Positions 8,782 to 17,959 of a stretch of DNA of 64,000 bases are shown piece by piece. The position numbers and the translations under genes were made by a program. Numbering within the stretch: position 1 is the stretch's first letter; each line of letters starts with the position of its first letter. The notes beneath the pieces were generated by a model. It was not told where the DNA came from. It saw nothing but the letters and a program-made list of their open reading frames with translations, and made no database searches. The stretch is from contig NZ_JAHVAB010000065.1 of assembly GCF_019264445.1 (NCBI RefSeq), positions 39,977-103,976 on the forward strand, in the 5' to 3' direction. The stretch comes from Hydrogenophaga sp. (GTDB lineage Bacteria; Pseudomonadota; Gammaproteobacteria; Burkholderiales; Burkholderiaceae_C).

Positions 8782-8981
8782 AACCCGTTTATCCCCTTCG
8801 CCGCACCTGCAAGGAAGCCAGCGCCCTGCTGATCGCGCGGGAAGACCGCGCGCTGCCGTGGGTGGAGCGGCTGGCCTTGCGGGTGCACCTGGCCATGTGC
8901 CAGGCCTGCCCGCGCTTTGAGCGTCAGTTGCTGACCATGCGCAACGCCATGGGGCAGTGGCGCCACTACACCGACGAGTAG
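8778..8981 (+). CDS. Small zinc-finger anti-sigma-like protein
   Basis: 67 residues, overlapping the sigma stop by ATGA. Contains C11 in RRTCKEAS and the motif H-x3-C-x2-C (VHLAMCQACPRF), typical of zf-HC2/ZAS anti-sigma domains; no membrane helix, so it would act in the cytoplasm. Release of the sigma factor by oxidation or metal exchange at the zinc site is the family idea and is not shown here. It ends 8 bp before the convergent ftsY stop. Confidence 0.85.
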   Translation: MKPVYPLRRTCKEASALLIAREDRALPWVERLALRVHLAMCQACPRFERQLLTMRNAMGQWRHYTDE

Positions 8982-8988
8982 GCCGCCG

Positions 8989-10008
8989 TCAGGCCAGCAA
9001 CGCCTGGGCGAATTCGCGGGCGTCGAAGGTCTCCAGGTCTTCCAGTTTTTCGCCGACGCCGATGAAGTACACCGGCACCGGCTTCTCCCGGGCGATGGCA
9101 CACAGCACGCCGCCCTTGGCGGTGCCGTCGAGCTTCGTGATGACCAGGCCGGTGAGCTGCAGCGCGTCGTCAAAGGCTTTCACCTGCATCAACGCGTTCT
9201 GGCCTGTGTTGCCGTCGATCACCAGCAGCACTTCGTGCGGCGCGCTGGGCTCGGCCTTTTGCACCACGCGCTTGATCTTGCGCAGCTCTTCCATCAGGTG
9301 CAGCTGGGTGGGCAACCGCCCAGCGGTGTCCACCAGCACCACGTCGCGGCCGCGCGCCTTGCCGGCGGTGACCGCGTCAAAGCTGACGGCGGCCGGGTCG
9401 CCGCCCTGCTGCGTGATGATCTCCACCGTGTTGCGATCGGCCCAGACGGCGAGCTGCTCTCGCGCGGCGGCGCGAAAGGTGTCGGCCGCCGCCAGCAGCA
9501 CGGTCGCGCCGCCATCGGCCAGGTGGCGGGTGAGTTTGCCGATGGAGGTGGTCTTGCCTGCGCCATTGACGCCCGCCACCATGATCACGGTGGGTTTGTG
9601 CTCGCCGATCACCAGCGGCTTTTGCAAGGGCGCGAGCAGGTCGGCGATGGCGTCGGCCAGCAGGCCCTTGACGGCCGCCGGGTCGGTCGTCTTGCTCTCC
9701 TTGACGCGCCGTTTGAGATCGTTGAGCAGGTGCGTGGTGGCTTTCACGCCGGTATCGGCCATCAGCAGCGCCGACTCCAGCTCGTCGTACAGCGCATCGT
9801 CGATCTGCGTGCCGGTGAATACCGTGGCAATGCCCGAGCCGGTCTTGCGCAGACCGGCCTTGAGCTTGTCCAGCCAGCCCTGACGCGGCGGGGGGGCCGA
9901 AGGCGCTGGCACCGGCGGCGGTGCCGTCACTGCGGGCGCTGGTGCCGATGCTGCCGGGCTTGCCGGGGCGGTTGGGGGAGGGGGTTTTTTGCGAAAGAAC
10001 GAGAACAT
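8989..10008 (-). CDS. ftsY: Signal recognition particle receptor FtsY
   Basis: 339-residue SRP receptor GTPase guiding ribosome-nascent chains to the Sec translocon. N-terminal Pro/Ala-rich linker (residues 8-40), then the NG domain with GVNGAGKTTSIGKL, DTAGRLPTQ and TKLDGTAKGG. The start MFSFFRKK at 10008 fits the usual short N-terminus. Its 5' end is only 29 bp from the divergent M16 peptidase start, so both promoters share a very short region. Confidence 0.97.
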   Translation of the reverse strand: MFSFFRKKPPPPTAPASPAASAPAPAVTAPPPVPAPSAPPPRQGWLDKLKAGLRKTGSGIATVFTGTQIDDALYDELESALLMADTGVKATTHLLNDLKRRVKESKTTDPAAVKGLLADAIADLLAPLQKPLVIGEHKPTVIMVAGVNGAGKTTSIGKLTRHLADGGATVLLAAADTFRAAAREQLAVWADRNTVEIITQQGGDPAAVSFDAVTAGKARGRDVVLVDTAGRLPTQLHLMEELRKIKRVVQKAEPSAPHEVLLVIDGNTGQNALMQVKAFDDALQLTGLVITKLDGTAKGGVLCAIAREKPVPVYFIGVGEKLEDLETFDAREFAQALLA

Positions 10009-10019
10009 TTTTCCATCTC

Positions 10020-10038
10020 TAGAATCCATTGCATTCTA
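10020..10038. promoter_or_regulatory. Inverted TAGAAT repeat between divergent ftsY and M16 genes
   Basis: TAGAAT (10020-10025), seven bases, ATTCTA (10033-10038). Each arm reads as a -10-like hexamer on one strand, so the repeat may hold back-to-back promoters for ftsY and the peptidase, with very short leaders. No clear -35 boxes are visible. Confidence 0.3.
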
Positions 10039-11519
10039 TGAAACGCCCCATGCCGCTGTTTGACACGCGCCTGACCGCGCTCCTGATGGCCCTGGCGATG
10101 CTGGGTTCGCCCGCGCAAGCTCAGCCCACCGCACCCCAGCCTTCAACGCCCGCCGCCAGTGCCCAGGGCACCCAGGCGCAGCGCTTCACGCTGGCCAACG
10201 GCATGACGCTGATCGTGCGTCCCGACCGCCGTGCGCCCACCGTGGTGCAAATGCTGTGGGTGCGCGTGGGCTCCATGGACGAAGTCGATGGCACCAGCGG
10301 CGTGGCGCACGTTCTCGAGCACATGATGTTCAAGGGCACGCCGGACCTGGCGCCCGGCGAGTTTTCGCGCCGCGTGGCGGCCATCGGGGGCGTGGACAAC
10401 GCCTTCACCAGCCGCGACGCGACGGCCTACCACCAGCAGGTGCCCGCGCGCCGGCTGGAGACCGCGATGCAGCTGGAAGCCGACCGCTTCGCGCGCAACC
10501 AGTGGTCCGACGAGGAGTTCCGCCGCGAGGTCGAGGTGATCAAGGAAGAGCGGCGCCAGCGCATCGAAGAGTCGCCGCGTGCCCGCATGTTCGAGGCGCT
10601 CAGCGCCACCGTCTACCAGGCCAGCCCATACCGCCGCCCCGTGATCGGGTGGATGAACGACATCGAGGCCATGACGCCCGACGACGCCCGCGCGTTCTAC
10701 CGCCGCTGGTACGTGCCGGCCAATGCGGCCCTGGTGATCGCCGGAGACGTCGATGTGGCGCAGGTCCGCGCCCTGGCGGAAAAGCACTTCGGTGCCATTC
10801 CTGCGGGCGCTGCGTTGCCCCAGCGCAAGCCGCGCGAAGAGCCCGAGCAGGCTGGCCCACGCCGCATCGAATACCGCGCCGTGGCCGATCAGGCGCTGGT
10901 GGCGCTGGCCTACAAGGTGCCCCAATGGCGCGGCGCCGACGTCGACAACGACACCGACCGCGATGCCCTGGCGCTCACCGTGCTGTCGGCCGTGCTCGAT
11001 GGCTACGACGGCGCGCGGCTGGACCGCGCGCTGGTGCAGGGCGCGGGCACGGGCGGCAAGCGCATCGCCGACAGCGCGGGATCGTCCTATGGCCTCATGG
11101 GGCGTGGTCCCCAGCTCTTCACGCTCAGCGCCGTGCCCGCGCGCGGCGTGACGCCAGAGATGGCGTCGGCCGCCCTCAAGGCGGAAGTGGCGCGCATCGC
11201 CCGCGAGGGCGTGCAGGCGGCGGAGCTGCAGCGCGTCAAGACGCAGTGGACGGCCGGGGAAATCTACAAGCTCGACTCGGTGGCCAGTCAGGCGCGTGAG
11301 CTCGGCAGCTACTGGATCAACGGCATGCCGCTGGACACGGGCGAGCGCCTCATTGCGCGATTGCGCGGCGTCACCGCCGAACAGGTCCAGTCGGTGGCGC
11401 AGCGCTACTTCAGCGATGAACAGCTCACCACGGGCGTGCTCGTGCCCGACGCCTCTCGCCGCGCAGCAGCGCCTGCAACGCAGCCTTCCGGCACGAACCC
11501 CACGCCTTTGCGCCAGTGA
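10038..11519 (+). CDS. M16 family zinc metallopeptidase (catalytic subunit)
   Basis: 493 residues with a Sec signal (LTALLMALAMLGSPAQAQ). The inverted zinc motif HxxEH is present (HVLEHMMF) and the third ligand region follows as EVEVIKEERR, so the protein should be active. M16 pairs of this type form periplasmic heterodimers with one catalytic and one non-catalytic half. The ATG at 10038 is preferred to a TTG at 10029. GTGA/ATG coupling to the next gene supports one complex. Substrates are unknown. Confidence 0.9.
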   Translation: MKRPMPLFDTRLTALLMALAMLGSPAQAQPTAPQPSTPAASAQGTQAQRFTLANGMTLIVRPDRRAPTVVQMLWVRVGSMDEVDGTSGVAHVLEHMMFKGTPDLAPGEFSRRVAAIGGVDNAFTSRDATAYHQQVPARRLETAMQLEADRFARNQWSDEEFRREVEVIKEERRQRIEESPRARMFEALSATVYQASPYRRPVIGWMNDIEAMTPDDARAFYRRWYVPANAALVIAGDVDVAQVRALAEKHFGAIPAGAALPQRKPREEPEQAGPRRIEYRAVADQALVALAYKVPQWRGADVDNDTDRDALALTVLSAVLDGYDGARLDRALVQGAGTGGKRIADSAGSSYGLMGRGPQLFTLSAVPARGVTPEMASAALKAEVARIAREGVQAAELQRVKTQWTAGEIYKLDSVASQARELGSYWINGMPLDTGERLIARLRGVTAEQVQSVAQRYFSDEQLTTGVLVPDASRRAAAPATQPSGTNPTPLRQ

Positions 11520-12889
11520 CGCGAGCCCGCATGACCATGATCCCGTTCGCCTCTCGCCTCCCGCGCCTCACCTGGCGCGCCGGGCTGACCTCGCTTCTGC
11601 TAGCCACACTGGGTGTTGCCAACGCCGCCATCCCGATCGAGCAGTGGACGCACACCAGTGGCGCCCGCGTGCACCTGATCAACAGCCCGTCGATCCCCAT
11701 GCTCGACGTACAGATCGATTTCGATGGCGGTCGTCGCCGCGACCCCACCGCCCTCGCGGGCCTGGCGGGCGCAACGGCGGGCCTGCTCTCGGGTGGCGTT
11801 GCGGCGCAGGCTGGACAGCCCGCGCTCGATGAAAACGCCCTGAGCGAAGCCTGGGCCGACCTCGGCGCCCAGTTTGGTGCGCAGGCCACGCTGGACCGTT
11901 TCAGCGTGTCGCTGCGCAGCCTGACCGACCCCGAACTGCTGGACCGCGCCGTGGCCCTGGCAGCGCGCCAGCTTGCCGCACCCGCCTGGCCGCAGCGCGT
12001 GTGGCAGCGCGACCGCGAGCGCGCACTGGCGGCGCTCAAAGAGGCGGAAAACCGCCCAGGCACCCTGGCTGGCCGCACTTTTTCCCAGGCCGTGTACAGA
12101 TCCCATCCGTATGGCCTGCAGGCCGACGCAGCGAGCTACAACGCCATCACCGTGGCCGACATGCGCGCGTTCTACCAGCGCCATGTCACCAGTTGCCGTG
12201 CGCAGGTGTCCATGGTCGGCGCAATCGACCGCGCTGCGGCCAACCGCATCGTCGACCGCCTCATGGCCGCGGTGCAGCCCCACGGCTGCACTGCGTTGCC
12301 CGAGCTTGCGCCGGTACAGCCCTTGCAGGCGGCGGTGGATCAGCGCCTGCCATTTGCGGCCGCCCAGGCCCAGGTGCTGGTGGGGCAGCCCGGTGTGGCG
12401 CGCACCGACCCCGACTTCCTGCCCCTTTTCGTGGGCAACTACGTGCTCGGCGGGGGTGGTTTTGTTTCTCGCCTCATGACGGAAGTGCGCGAGAAGCGCG
12501 GCCTCACGTATGGCGTGTCCAGCTACTTCGTGACCGGTCGCCAGGCGGGCTCATTCCAGATCAGCCTGACCACCCGACCCGATCAGGCGGCCCAGGCGGT
12601 GGACGTCGTGCGCGAGGTGGTGCGCCAGTTCGTCGCGCAGGGCCCGACCGATGCCGAGCTGCAAGCCGCCAAGGACTTCCTCATCAACGGTGAGGCGCTG
12701 CGGCTGGACAGCAACCGCAAGCTGCTCGACAACGTGGCCAACATCGCCTGGAATGACCTGCCGCTCAACTACCTCGACACCTGGGCGCAGCAGGTTGAAA
12801 AGATCACGGTGGAGGACATCCGCCGTGCCTACGCCCGTGTGCTTCAACCCGATCGCATGGTGACCGTGGTGGTTGGCGCGCGCCCCTGA
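11516..12889 (+). CDS. M16 family peptidase-like protein (non-catalytic subunit)
   Basis: Up to 457 residues; the GTG at 11516 overlaps the previous stop as GTGA, while an ATG at 11531 (MTMIPFASRL) is the alternative and better fits the signal peptide (LLLATLGVANA). The HxxEH motif is absent at the expected place (around PTALAGLAGATAGLL), whereas the conserved C-terminal R/Y pair region EVREKRGLTYGVSSYF is kept. This is the standard inactive partner of the gene before it. The pair is conserved next to rsmD in Burkholderiales. Confidence 0.9.
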   Translation: MTRARMTMIPFASRLPRLTWRAGLTSLLLATLGVANAAIPIEQWTHTSGARVHLINSPSIPMLDVQIDFDGGRRRDPTALAGLAGATAGLLSGGVAAQAGQPALDENALSEAWADLGAQFGAQATLDRFSVSLRSLTDPELLDRAVALAARQLAAPAWPQRVWQRDRERALAALKEAENRPGTLAGRTFSQAVYRSHPYGLQADAASYNAITVADMRAFYQRHVTSCRAQVSMVGAIDRAAANRIVDRLMAAVQPHGCTALPELAPVQPLQAAVDQRLPFAAAQAQVLVGQPGVARTDPDFLPLFVGNYVLGGGGFVSRLMTEVREKRGLTYGVSSYFVTGRQAGSFQISLTTRPDQAAQAVDVVREVVRQFVAQGPTDAELQAAKDFLINGEALRLDSNRKLLDNVANIAWNDLPLNYLDTWAQQVEKITVEDIRRAYARVLQPDRMVTVVVGARP

Positions 12890-12917
12890 TGAATGGCGCA
12901 TGCCTTCGCACAGACCC

Positions 12918-13523
12918 ATGAACCAACCCCAACCACCCCGTACCGCCAAGGCACCCCAAGAGGTGCGCATCATCGGTGGCCTCTGGAAGAGAACCCGCCT
13001 GCCGGTGGCCGATCGGCCGGGGCTGCGTCCCACGCCCTCGCGCGTGCGCGAGACGCTGTTCAACTGGCTGGGCCAGGACCTCAGTGGCTGGCGCTGTATC
13101 GACGCTTTTGCCGGCACCGGAGCGCTGGGCCTGGAGTCCGCGTCGCGCGGTGCGGTGGAGGTGGTGCTGGTGGAGCAGGACAGTGCGCTGCTGGCCAACC
13201 TGAGCCGCATTACCACGCAGCTGAAGGCCGCGGGCGTGCGAGTGGAGCGTGGTGATGGCGTGGCCGCGCTGCGGCAGCGAGCAGGTCAGGGCTTTGATGT
13301 GGTGTTTCTGGACCCACCCTTTGGTGACGGTCAGAACGATGCGCTCTACACCGCCGCGCTGGGCGCCGCGCGCCATGCGGTGCGCGAAGACGGACTCATT
13401 TATCTGGAAGCCCCGCGCGTCTGGGGCGACGACGAGCTGGCTCAGCTGGGCCTGCAACTTCATCGGCAGGGCAAGGCGGGTGCGGTGGCCTTTCACCTGT
13501 TGCGGCCATTGCCTGCGCAGTGA
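12918..13523 (+). CDS. rsmD: 16S rRNA (guanine-966 N2)-methyltransferase RsmD
   Basis: 201 residues. Family text at the N-terminus (VRIIGGLWKRTRLPV), SAM-binding motif DAFAGTGALGLESASRGA, and catalytic DPPF in VVFLDPPFGDGQ. It methylates 16S rRNA during 30S assembly. The ATG at 12918 sits 28 bp after the M16 stop and is used because homology starts soon after. It is followed by coaD, the usual rsmD-coaD pair. Confidence 0.95.
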   Translation: MNQPQPPRTAKAPQEVRIIGGLWKRTRLPVADRPGLRPTPSRVRETLFNWLGQDLSGWRCIDAFAGTGALGLESASRGAVEVVLVEQDSALLANLSRITTQLKAAGVRVERGDGVAALRQRAGQGFDVVFLDPPFGDGQNDALYTAALGAARHAVREDGLIYLEAPRVWGDDELAQLGLQLHRQGKAGAVAFHLLRPLPAQ

Positions 13524-13559
13524 GCGGGGCCGCGAAGCCCCTCGCGCATAATCTTCGGC

Positions 13560-14078
13560 ATGAGTTCAGCGCTTGCAACATCCGGCGCCGCAGGCCGCGT
13601 GGCGGTCTACAGCGGTACCTTCGACCCCATCACGCTGGGGCATGAAGACGTGGCCAGGCGTGCCGCGCTGCTCTTCGACGAAGTCATCGTCGCCGTGGCG
13701 ATCGCCCACCACAAGAAGACACGCTTTGCGCTGCAGGAACGGCTGGACATGGCCGCCGAAGCCGCCGCGCGCATGCCGGGTCGCGTGCGCGTGCTGCCCT
13801 TCGAGGGTCTCATCATGGATTTCTGCCGCCAACACGGTGCCACCGCCGTGGTGCGCGGCATCCGCAACCTCACCGACTTCGATTACGAAGCCCAGATGGC
13901 CGCCATGAACCGCAAGCTGAACCCGGCGGTGGAGACGGTCTTTCTCCTGCCGCAGGCCGAGTTGCAATGCATCTCCAGCACGCTGGTGCGCGAGATCTTC
14001 CAATTGGGCGGTGATGTCTCGCAGATGGTGAGCGGCGCGGTGGCGGCTCGCCTGGCCCCCAAGCCCTTGCAGGCCTAG
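13560..14078 (+). CDS. coaD: Phosphopantetheine adenylyltransferase CoaD
   Basis: 172 residues; fourth step of CoA synthesis, joining ATP and 4'-phosphopantetheine. Nucleotidyltransferase motif YSGTFDPITLGHED near residue 19, RGIRNLTDFDYE near residue 100 and the ISSTLVRE motif near residue 139. A CATAAT hexamer 14 bases upstream of the start could be its own -10 box. Adjacent to rsmD, as in most proteobacteria. Confidence 0.97.
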   Translation: MSSALATSGAAGRVAVYSGTFDPITLGHEDVARRAALLFDEVIVAVAIAHHKKTRFALQERLDMAAEAAARMPGRVRVLPFEGLIMDFCRQHGATAVVRGIRNLTDFDYEAQMAAMNRKLNPAVETVFLLPQAELQCISSTLVREIFQLGGDVSQMVSGAVAARLAPKPLQA

Positions 14079-14089
14079 GAGCGTTTGCC

Positions 14090-14386
14090 ATGGCTTTGCT
14101 GATCACCGACGAATGCATCAACTGCGATGTGTGCGAGCCCGAGTGCCCGAACCAGGCGATCTACATGGGCGAGGAGATCTACGAAATCGACCCTGCGCGA
14201 TGCACCGAATGTGTGGGGCATTTTGACGAGCCGCAGTGCGTGCAGGTGTGCCCGGTGAACTGCATCCCGGTGCATCCCGACCACATCGAGTCGCGCGAGA
14301 CCCTGTGGCAGAAGTACCAGCGCCTGCAAAAGGCCGGTCAGCCCTTGTCCGCAGCGGATGAGGTTCCACCGCCGGCTTCGGTCTGA
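14090..14386 (+). CDS. YfhL family 4Fe-4S dicluster ferredoxin
   Basis: 98 residues carrying two cluster motifs: [12 protein letters not shown] at residues 9-20 and [18 protein letters not shown] at 38-55, the long inter-Cys loop being characteristic of YfhL ferredoxins. A small electron carrier of uncertain partner. Starts 11 bp after coaD. Its last 49 bases overlap the end of the convergent pth gene. Confidence 0.95.
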   Translation: MALLITDECINCDVCEPECPNQAIYMGEEIYEIDPARCTECVGHFDEPQCVQVCPVNCIPVHPDHIESRETLWQKYQRLQKAGQPLSAADEVPPPASV

Positions 14387-15003
14387 AGCGGGCTTGACGG
14401 CGGCGCGGGCCGGGGTGGCTTCGGTCGGGGTGGCTTGCTGGTGTGGATCAGCGCAGTGGCCTTGTCCATCTCGCCGGCGATCAACTGTGGCAACGCCTTG
14501 AGCGATCGGTCCATGGCTTGGGCTATCGCAATGCGGTCGTCGGGCGACGGCTTCTTCAGGACCCAATGGGCCACTTCGTTCTTGTTGCCTGGGTGGCCAA
14601 TGCCCACGCGCAGGCGCCAGTAGTCGGCGCTGCCCAGCTGGGCATGAATGTCGCGCAGGCCGTTGTGCCCCGCGTGCCCGCCGCCCTTCTTGAGCTTTAC
14701 CTCGCCGGCAGGCAGGTCCAGTTCGTCGTGAACCACCAGCACCGCCTCGGGCGCGATCTTGAAGAACCGCGCCACGGAAGCGACCGACTTGCCCGATAGG
14801 TTCATGAAGGTTTGCGGCTCGACCAGCCAGACGCTGTGCCCTGCCACGCTGGCCCTGGCCACCAAACCAAAGTGACCGCGCTCCATCTGCAGCGGTGCCT
14901 TGAGCAGGCGGGCCGCTTCATCCACCCACCAGAAACCAGCGTTGTGGCGCGTTTGTTCGTACTCCGGACCCGGGTTGCCCAGGCCGGCAATGAGTTTGAT
15001 CAT
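14338..15003 (-). CDS. pth: Peptidyl-tRNA hydrolase
   Basis: 221 residues. Frees tRNA from stalled peptidyl-tRNA. N-terminal [19 protein letters not shown] with the catalytic His, and HDELDLP with the catalytic Asp. The last 30 or so residues form a Pro/Ser-rich tail ([15 protein letters not shown]) beyond the usual ~190 residues, and this tail is what overlaps the ferredoxin gene. The start MIKLIAG at 15003 agrees with family length. Downstream of rplY, as often seen. Confidence 0.96.
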   Translation of the reverse strand: MIKLIAGLGNPGPEYEQTRHNAGFWWVDEAARLLKAPLQMERGHFGLVARASVAGHSVWLVEPQTFMNLSGKSVASVARFFKIAPEAVLVVHDELDLPAGEVKLKKGGGHAGHNGLRDIHAQLGSADYWRLRVGIGHPGNKNEVAHWVLKKPSPDDRIAIAQAMDRSLKALPQLIAGEMDKATALIHTSKPPRPKPPRPAPPSSPLQTEAGGGTSSAADKG

Positions 15004-15034
15004 GTGCGGGATTATCGACAGGTCAGCCCTGGCC

Positions 15035-15067
15035 CCAAACAAAACGGCCCGCCAAGGCGGGCCGTTT
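15035..15067 (-). terminator. Rho-independent terminator after rplY
   Basis: ACGGCCCGCC-AAG-GGCGGGCCGT hairpin at about 15043-15066; on the minus strand it is followed by TTTTGTTTTGG. It separates rplY from pth. Confidence 0.85.
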
Positions 15068-15090
15068 CAGGCGGAGCATGCGCAGAACGC

Positions 15091-15723
15091 TTACTTCTTG
15101 CCCTTGCCCTTGGCGGCCTTCTTGTCGTCGGCAGGAGCTGTCACCGGAGCGGCCACCACTTCTTCCACCGGCTCCACCACGGTCGCAATGGTCAGGTTCT
15201 TGCGGCCATGCATCACCAGCTTGATGCCCTTGGGCAGCTTGATGTCGCCGGTGTGCACGGTGCCACCCTTGACGACTTCGCCCAGGTCGACCGTGATGTG
15301 CTCAGGCAACTGGGTGGCCAGGCATTCGATTTCGATTTCGGTCATCACGTGGTTGATCACGCACTTGTCGGTCTTGACCGCAGGCGAATTCTCTTCGTTG
15401 ATGAAGTGCAGCGGCACCTTCTTGTGCAGACGCGTCTTGTCGTCCACGCGCTGGAAGTCCACGTGCAGCACTTGCGGCTTGTAGGGGTGGTACTGCACAT
15501 CGCGCAGCAGCACTTTCTGCACCTTGCCAGCCAGGTCCATGTCGAGGATGGACGAGTGGAACGCTTCCTTCTTGAGAGCGTGCCACAGGGCGTTGTGATC
15601 GAGTTCGATCGTGGTGGCGGGCGTTTCACCACCAAAAACGATACCGGGCGCGCGACCGGTGTTGCGCAGACGGCGGCTCGCACCCGTACCCTGCTTGGCG
15701 CGCTCAAAAGCGACGAATTGCAT
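15091..15723 (-). CDS. rplY: 50S ribosomal protein L25/general stress protein Ctc
   Basis: 210 residues: 5S rRNA-binding L25 domain ([19 protein letters not shown] at the start; [18 protein letters not shown]) plus the longer Ctc C-terminal domain, ending in a Lys-rich tail ([10 protein letters not shown]). The ATG at 15723 matches the conserved N-terminus. Lies between prs and pth, the common proteobacterial order. Confidence 0.97.
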   Translation of the reverse strand: MQFVAFERAKQGTGASRRLRNTGRAPGIVFGGETPATTIELDHNALWHALKKEAFHSSILDMDLAGKVQKVLLRDVQYHPYKPQVLHVDFQRVDDKTRLHKKVPLHFINEENSPAVKTDKCVINHVMTEIEIECLATQLPEHITVDLGEVVKGGTVHTGDIKLPKGIKLVMHGRKNLTIATVVEPVEEVVAAPVTAPADDKKAAKGKGKK

Positions 15724-15822
15724 GACTTTCTCCAGTTGAGGGGTTCCGCGACCAGAACGCCTCTGTTTCAAAAGAGCCGCCTCCACCATGGAAGCCGCCC
15801 ACTTTTTGCTGCCTTCAGGCCC

Positions 15823-16797
15823 TCAGAAGAGGTTGTCCTGGTCGGCAAACAAACTCATGACCGACTCACCGGAGGCAATGCGCGCGATGGTTTCGGCCAT
15901 CAGCGGTGCCACGGAAAGCTGGCGAATCTTGGAGCAGGCCTGAGCGGCCTGCGACAGGGGGATGGTGTTGGTCACCACGACTTCATCGAGTGCGTTGCCC
16001 TTGGCAATGCGCTCGATGGCTGGTCCCGAAAAGATGGGGTGGGTGCAATAGGCGTACACGTTCTTGGCGCCGCGCTCCTTGAGCACCTCGGCAGCTTTCA
16101 CCAGCGTGCCAGCGGTGTCGATCATGTCGTCCATGATCACGCAGTTGCGCCCGTCAATGTCGCCGATCACATGCATCACTTCCGACACGTTCGCCTTGGG
16201 GCGGCGCTTGTCGATGATGGCCATGTCGCAGTTGAGCTGTTTGGCCAGCGCGCGGGCACGCACCACGCCACCCACGTCGGGCGACACGACCAGCAGGTCG
16301 GGGTAGTTCTTCTGGCGCAGATCGCCCAGCAGCACCGGCGATGCGTAGATGTTGTCCACCGGAATGTCGAAGAAGCCCTGGATCTGGTCAGCGTGCAGGT
16401 CCATGGTCAGCACACGGTTCACACCGACAGCCGTGAGCATGTTGGCCACCACCTTGGCCGAGATCGGCACGCGACCCGAACGCGGACGGCGGTCCTGTCT
16501 GGCGTAGCCAAAATAAGGAATGACGGCAGAGATGCTCACGGCCGAAGCGCGCTTGAGCGCGTCGACCATGATGATGAGCTCCATCAGGTTCTCGTTGGTC
16601 GGCGAGCAGGTCGACTGGATCACGAACACGTGGCGTGCGCGCACGTTCTGTGTGATCTCAACCGTGACCTCACCGTCGGAGAAGCGACCGACGTTCGCGG
16701 CGCCGAGCTGCGTACCCAAATGTTGAGCGATCTCGGAAGCCAGCACCGGGTTGGCGTTGCCGGTGAAGATCATGAAATCCGGGGGTTGAACTTGCAT
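15823..16797 (-). CDS. prs: Ribose-phosphate pyrophosphokinase
   Basis: 324 residues; makes PRPP from ribose 5-phosphate and ATP for nucleotides, His and Trp. Visible: [17 protein letters not shown] at the start, [32 protein letters not shown] and the PRPP loop [15 protein letters not shown]. Upstream lie a terminator and tRNA-Gln. Confidence 0.98.
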   Translation of the reverse strand: MQVQPPDFMIFTGNANPVLASEIAQHLGTQLGAANVGRFSDGEVTVEITQNVRARHVFVIQSTCSPTNENLMELIIMVDALKRASAVSISAVIPYFGYARQDRRPRSGRVPISAKVVANMLTAVGVNRVLTMDLHADQIQGFFDIPVDNIYASPVLLGDLRQKNYPDLLVVSPDVGGVVRARALAKQLNCDMAIIDKRRPKANVSEVMHVIGDIDGRNCVIMDDMIDTAGTLVKAAEVLKERGAKNVYAYCTHPIFSGPAIERIAKGNALDEVVVTNTIPLSQAAQACSKIRQLSVAPLMAETIARIASGESVMSLFADQDNLF

Positions 16798-16841
16798 GGT
16801 GTTCCCAGCTGTCTGAACGACGGCCCTTGTAGGGCGCCATC

Positions 16842-16865
16842 AAAAAAGGCCATCCGGTGATGGCC
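16842..16865 (-). terminator. Rho-independent terminator behind tRNA-Gln
   Basis: On the minus strand: GGCCATC-ACCG-GATGGCC stem-loop immediately followed by TTTTTTG. It ends the tRNA-Gln transcript just ahead of prs. Confidence 0.85.
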
Positions 16866-16893
16866 GTTCCGGTGCGGATGGTGGTTGAACGGG

Positions 16894-16970
16894 TGGCAGG
16901 GGAGGAAGGACTCGAACCCTCGCATGCTGGAATCAAAATCCAGTGCCTTTACCAACTTGGCGACTCCCCT
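16894..16970 (-). tRNA. tRNA-Gln (anticodon TTG)
   Basis: 77-nt cloverleaf including encoded CCA: acceptor AGGGGAG/CTCCCCT, anticodon stem CTGGA/TCCAG around loop TTTTGAT (TTG = Gln), T loop TTCGAGT. It sits between ispE and prs, as in many proteobacteria. Confidence 0.95.
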
Positions 16971-17062
16971 ACGCAGGTCGGTTGTTCAACGTGATGTCAT
17001 ACAACCAAACCAAAAACTGTCGCAGGTTGCGCAACCACTGCCTGGGCTGTGCGCCGCCGATT

Positions 17063-17959
17063 CTAATCGGTGCACCAGTCGAGCAATGGATGTGCATCCA
17101 TGTTGCCGCATTGTCGAACTGTCCAGGCGCCGGAAGCGCCTGTCAGCTGCGTAGCCTGCGGCAGTGCTGCAAACACCGCTGTTCCCGAACCGGTCATGCG
17201 CCCTTGCAGTCCGTGGCTTTGAAGCCACTCGATGCAGTTCCCGACTTCGGGACAAAGCGCTTGCGCCACGGGTTGGAGATCGTTATGACCGAGCTTCAGA
17301 ACTTTCTGGAGGTCGATCAACGCACGCCCTTGCGAGTCGTTTGCAGCAAAGCCTCGGATTGTAGCAGTTTTTGTGTCGCGTTTGAGCTCTGGCGAGCTGA
17401 AGATGTGTGCCGTGGAGGCGCCCGTGGGCGGCTTCACCACCACGAAGCGTGCTGGGGGGATGTCCACCGGCGTGAGCCGTTCGCCCACACCCTCCACCCA
17501 CGCATGGCGCCCTCCAATGAAAAACGGGACGTCTGCGCCCAGTTGCAGACCGATGGCCGCCAGTCTGGCTCGGCTCAAGCCGAGCCCCCAAAGACGATTC
17601 AGGGCGAGCAAGGTGGAGGCGGCGTCTGAAGAACCCCCTCCCATTCCCGCCTCGGCTGGCAAGTTCTTTTCCAGGCCGATGTGCGCGCCCAAGGTGCAAC
17701 CAGTGGCGAGTTTGAGGGCATTCGCGGCACGCACCGTGAGGTCGTTCGCGGGCAACGCTGTGCCCGTGAGGTCCTCACGGCTGATGACGCCGTCCGCACG
17801 GCATTCAAAGTGCAGGTGGTCGCACCAGTCCACCAGCATGAACACCGACTGCAGCAGGTGGTAGCCGTCGTCTCGGCGACCATTGATGTGCAGGAAGAGG
17901 TTGAGCTTGGCTGGCGCAGGCACATCCAGCAGCCTCCGCAAACGCGCAGTCGGCGTCAT
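17063..17959 (-). CDS. ispE: 4-diphosphocytidyl-2-C-methyl-D-erythritol kinase
   Basis: 298-residue GHMP kinase of the MEP isoprenoid pathway. N-terminal APAKLNLFLHINGRRDDGYH with the conserved Lys and the ATP loop PAEAGMGGGSSDAAS; the C-terminal GRMTGSGTAVFA loop is present. ATGA overlap with lolB fixes the start. Part of a TPR-lolB-ispE run. Confidence 0.97.
   Translation of the reverse strand: MTPTARLRRLLDVPAPAKLNLFLHINGRRDDGYHLLQSVFMLVDWCDHLHFECRADGVISREDLTGTALPANDLTVRAANALKLATGCTLGAHIGLEKNLPAEAGMGGGSSDAASTLLALNRLWGLGLSRARLAAIGLQLGADVPFFIGGRHAWVEGVGERLTPVDIPPARFVVVKPPTGASTAHIFSSPELKRDTKTATIRGFAANDSQGRALIDLQKVLKLGHNDLQPVAQALCPEVGNCIEWLQSHGLQGRMTGSGTAVFAALPQATQLTGASGAWTVRQCGNMDAHPLLDWCTD

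Noticed and set aside
14812..16860. A 682-codon plus-strand frame
   Set aside because: Antisense to pth, rplY and prs; composition is that of a shadow frame (His/Gln/Arg-rich).
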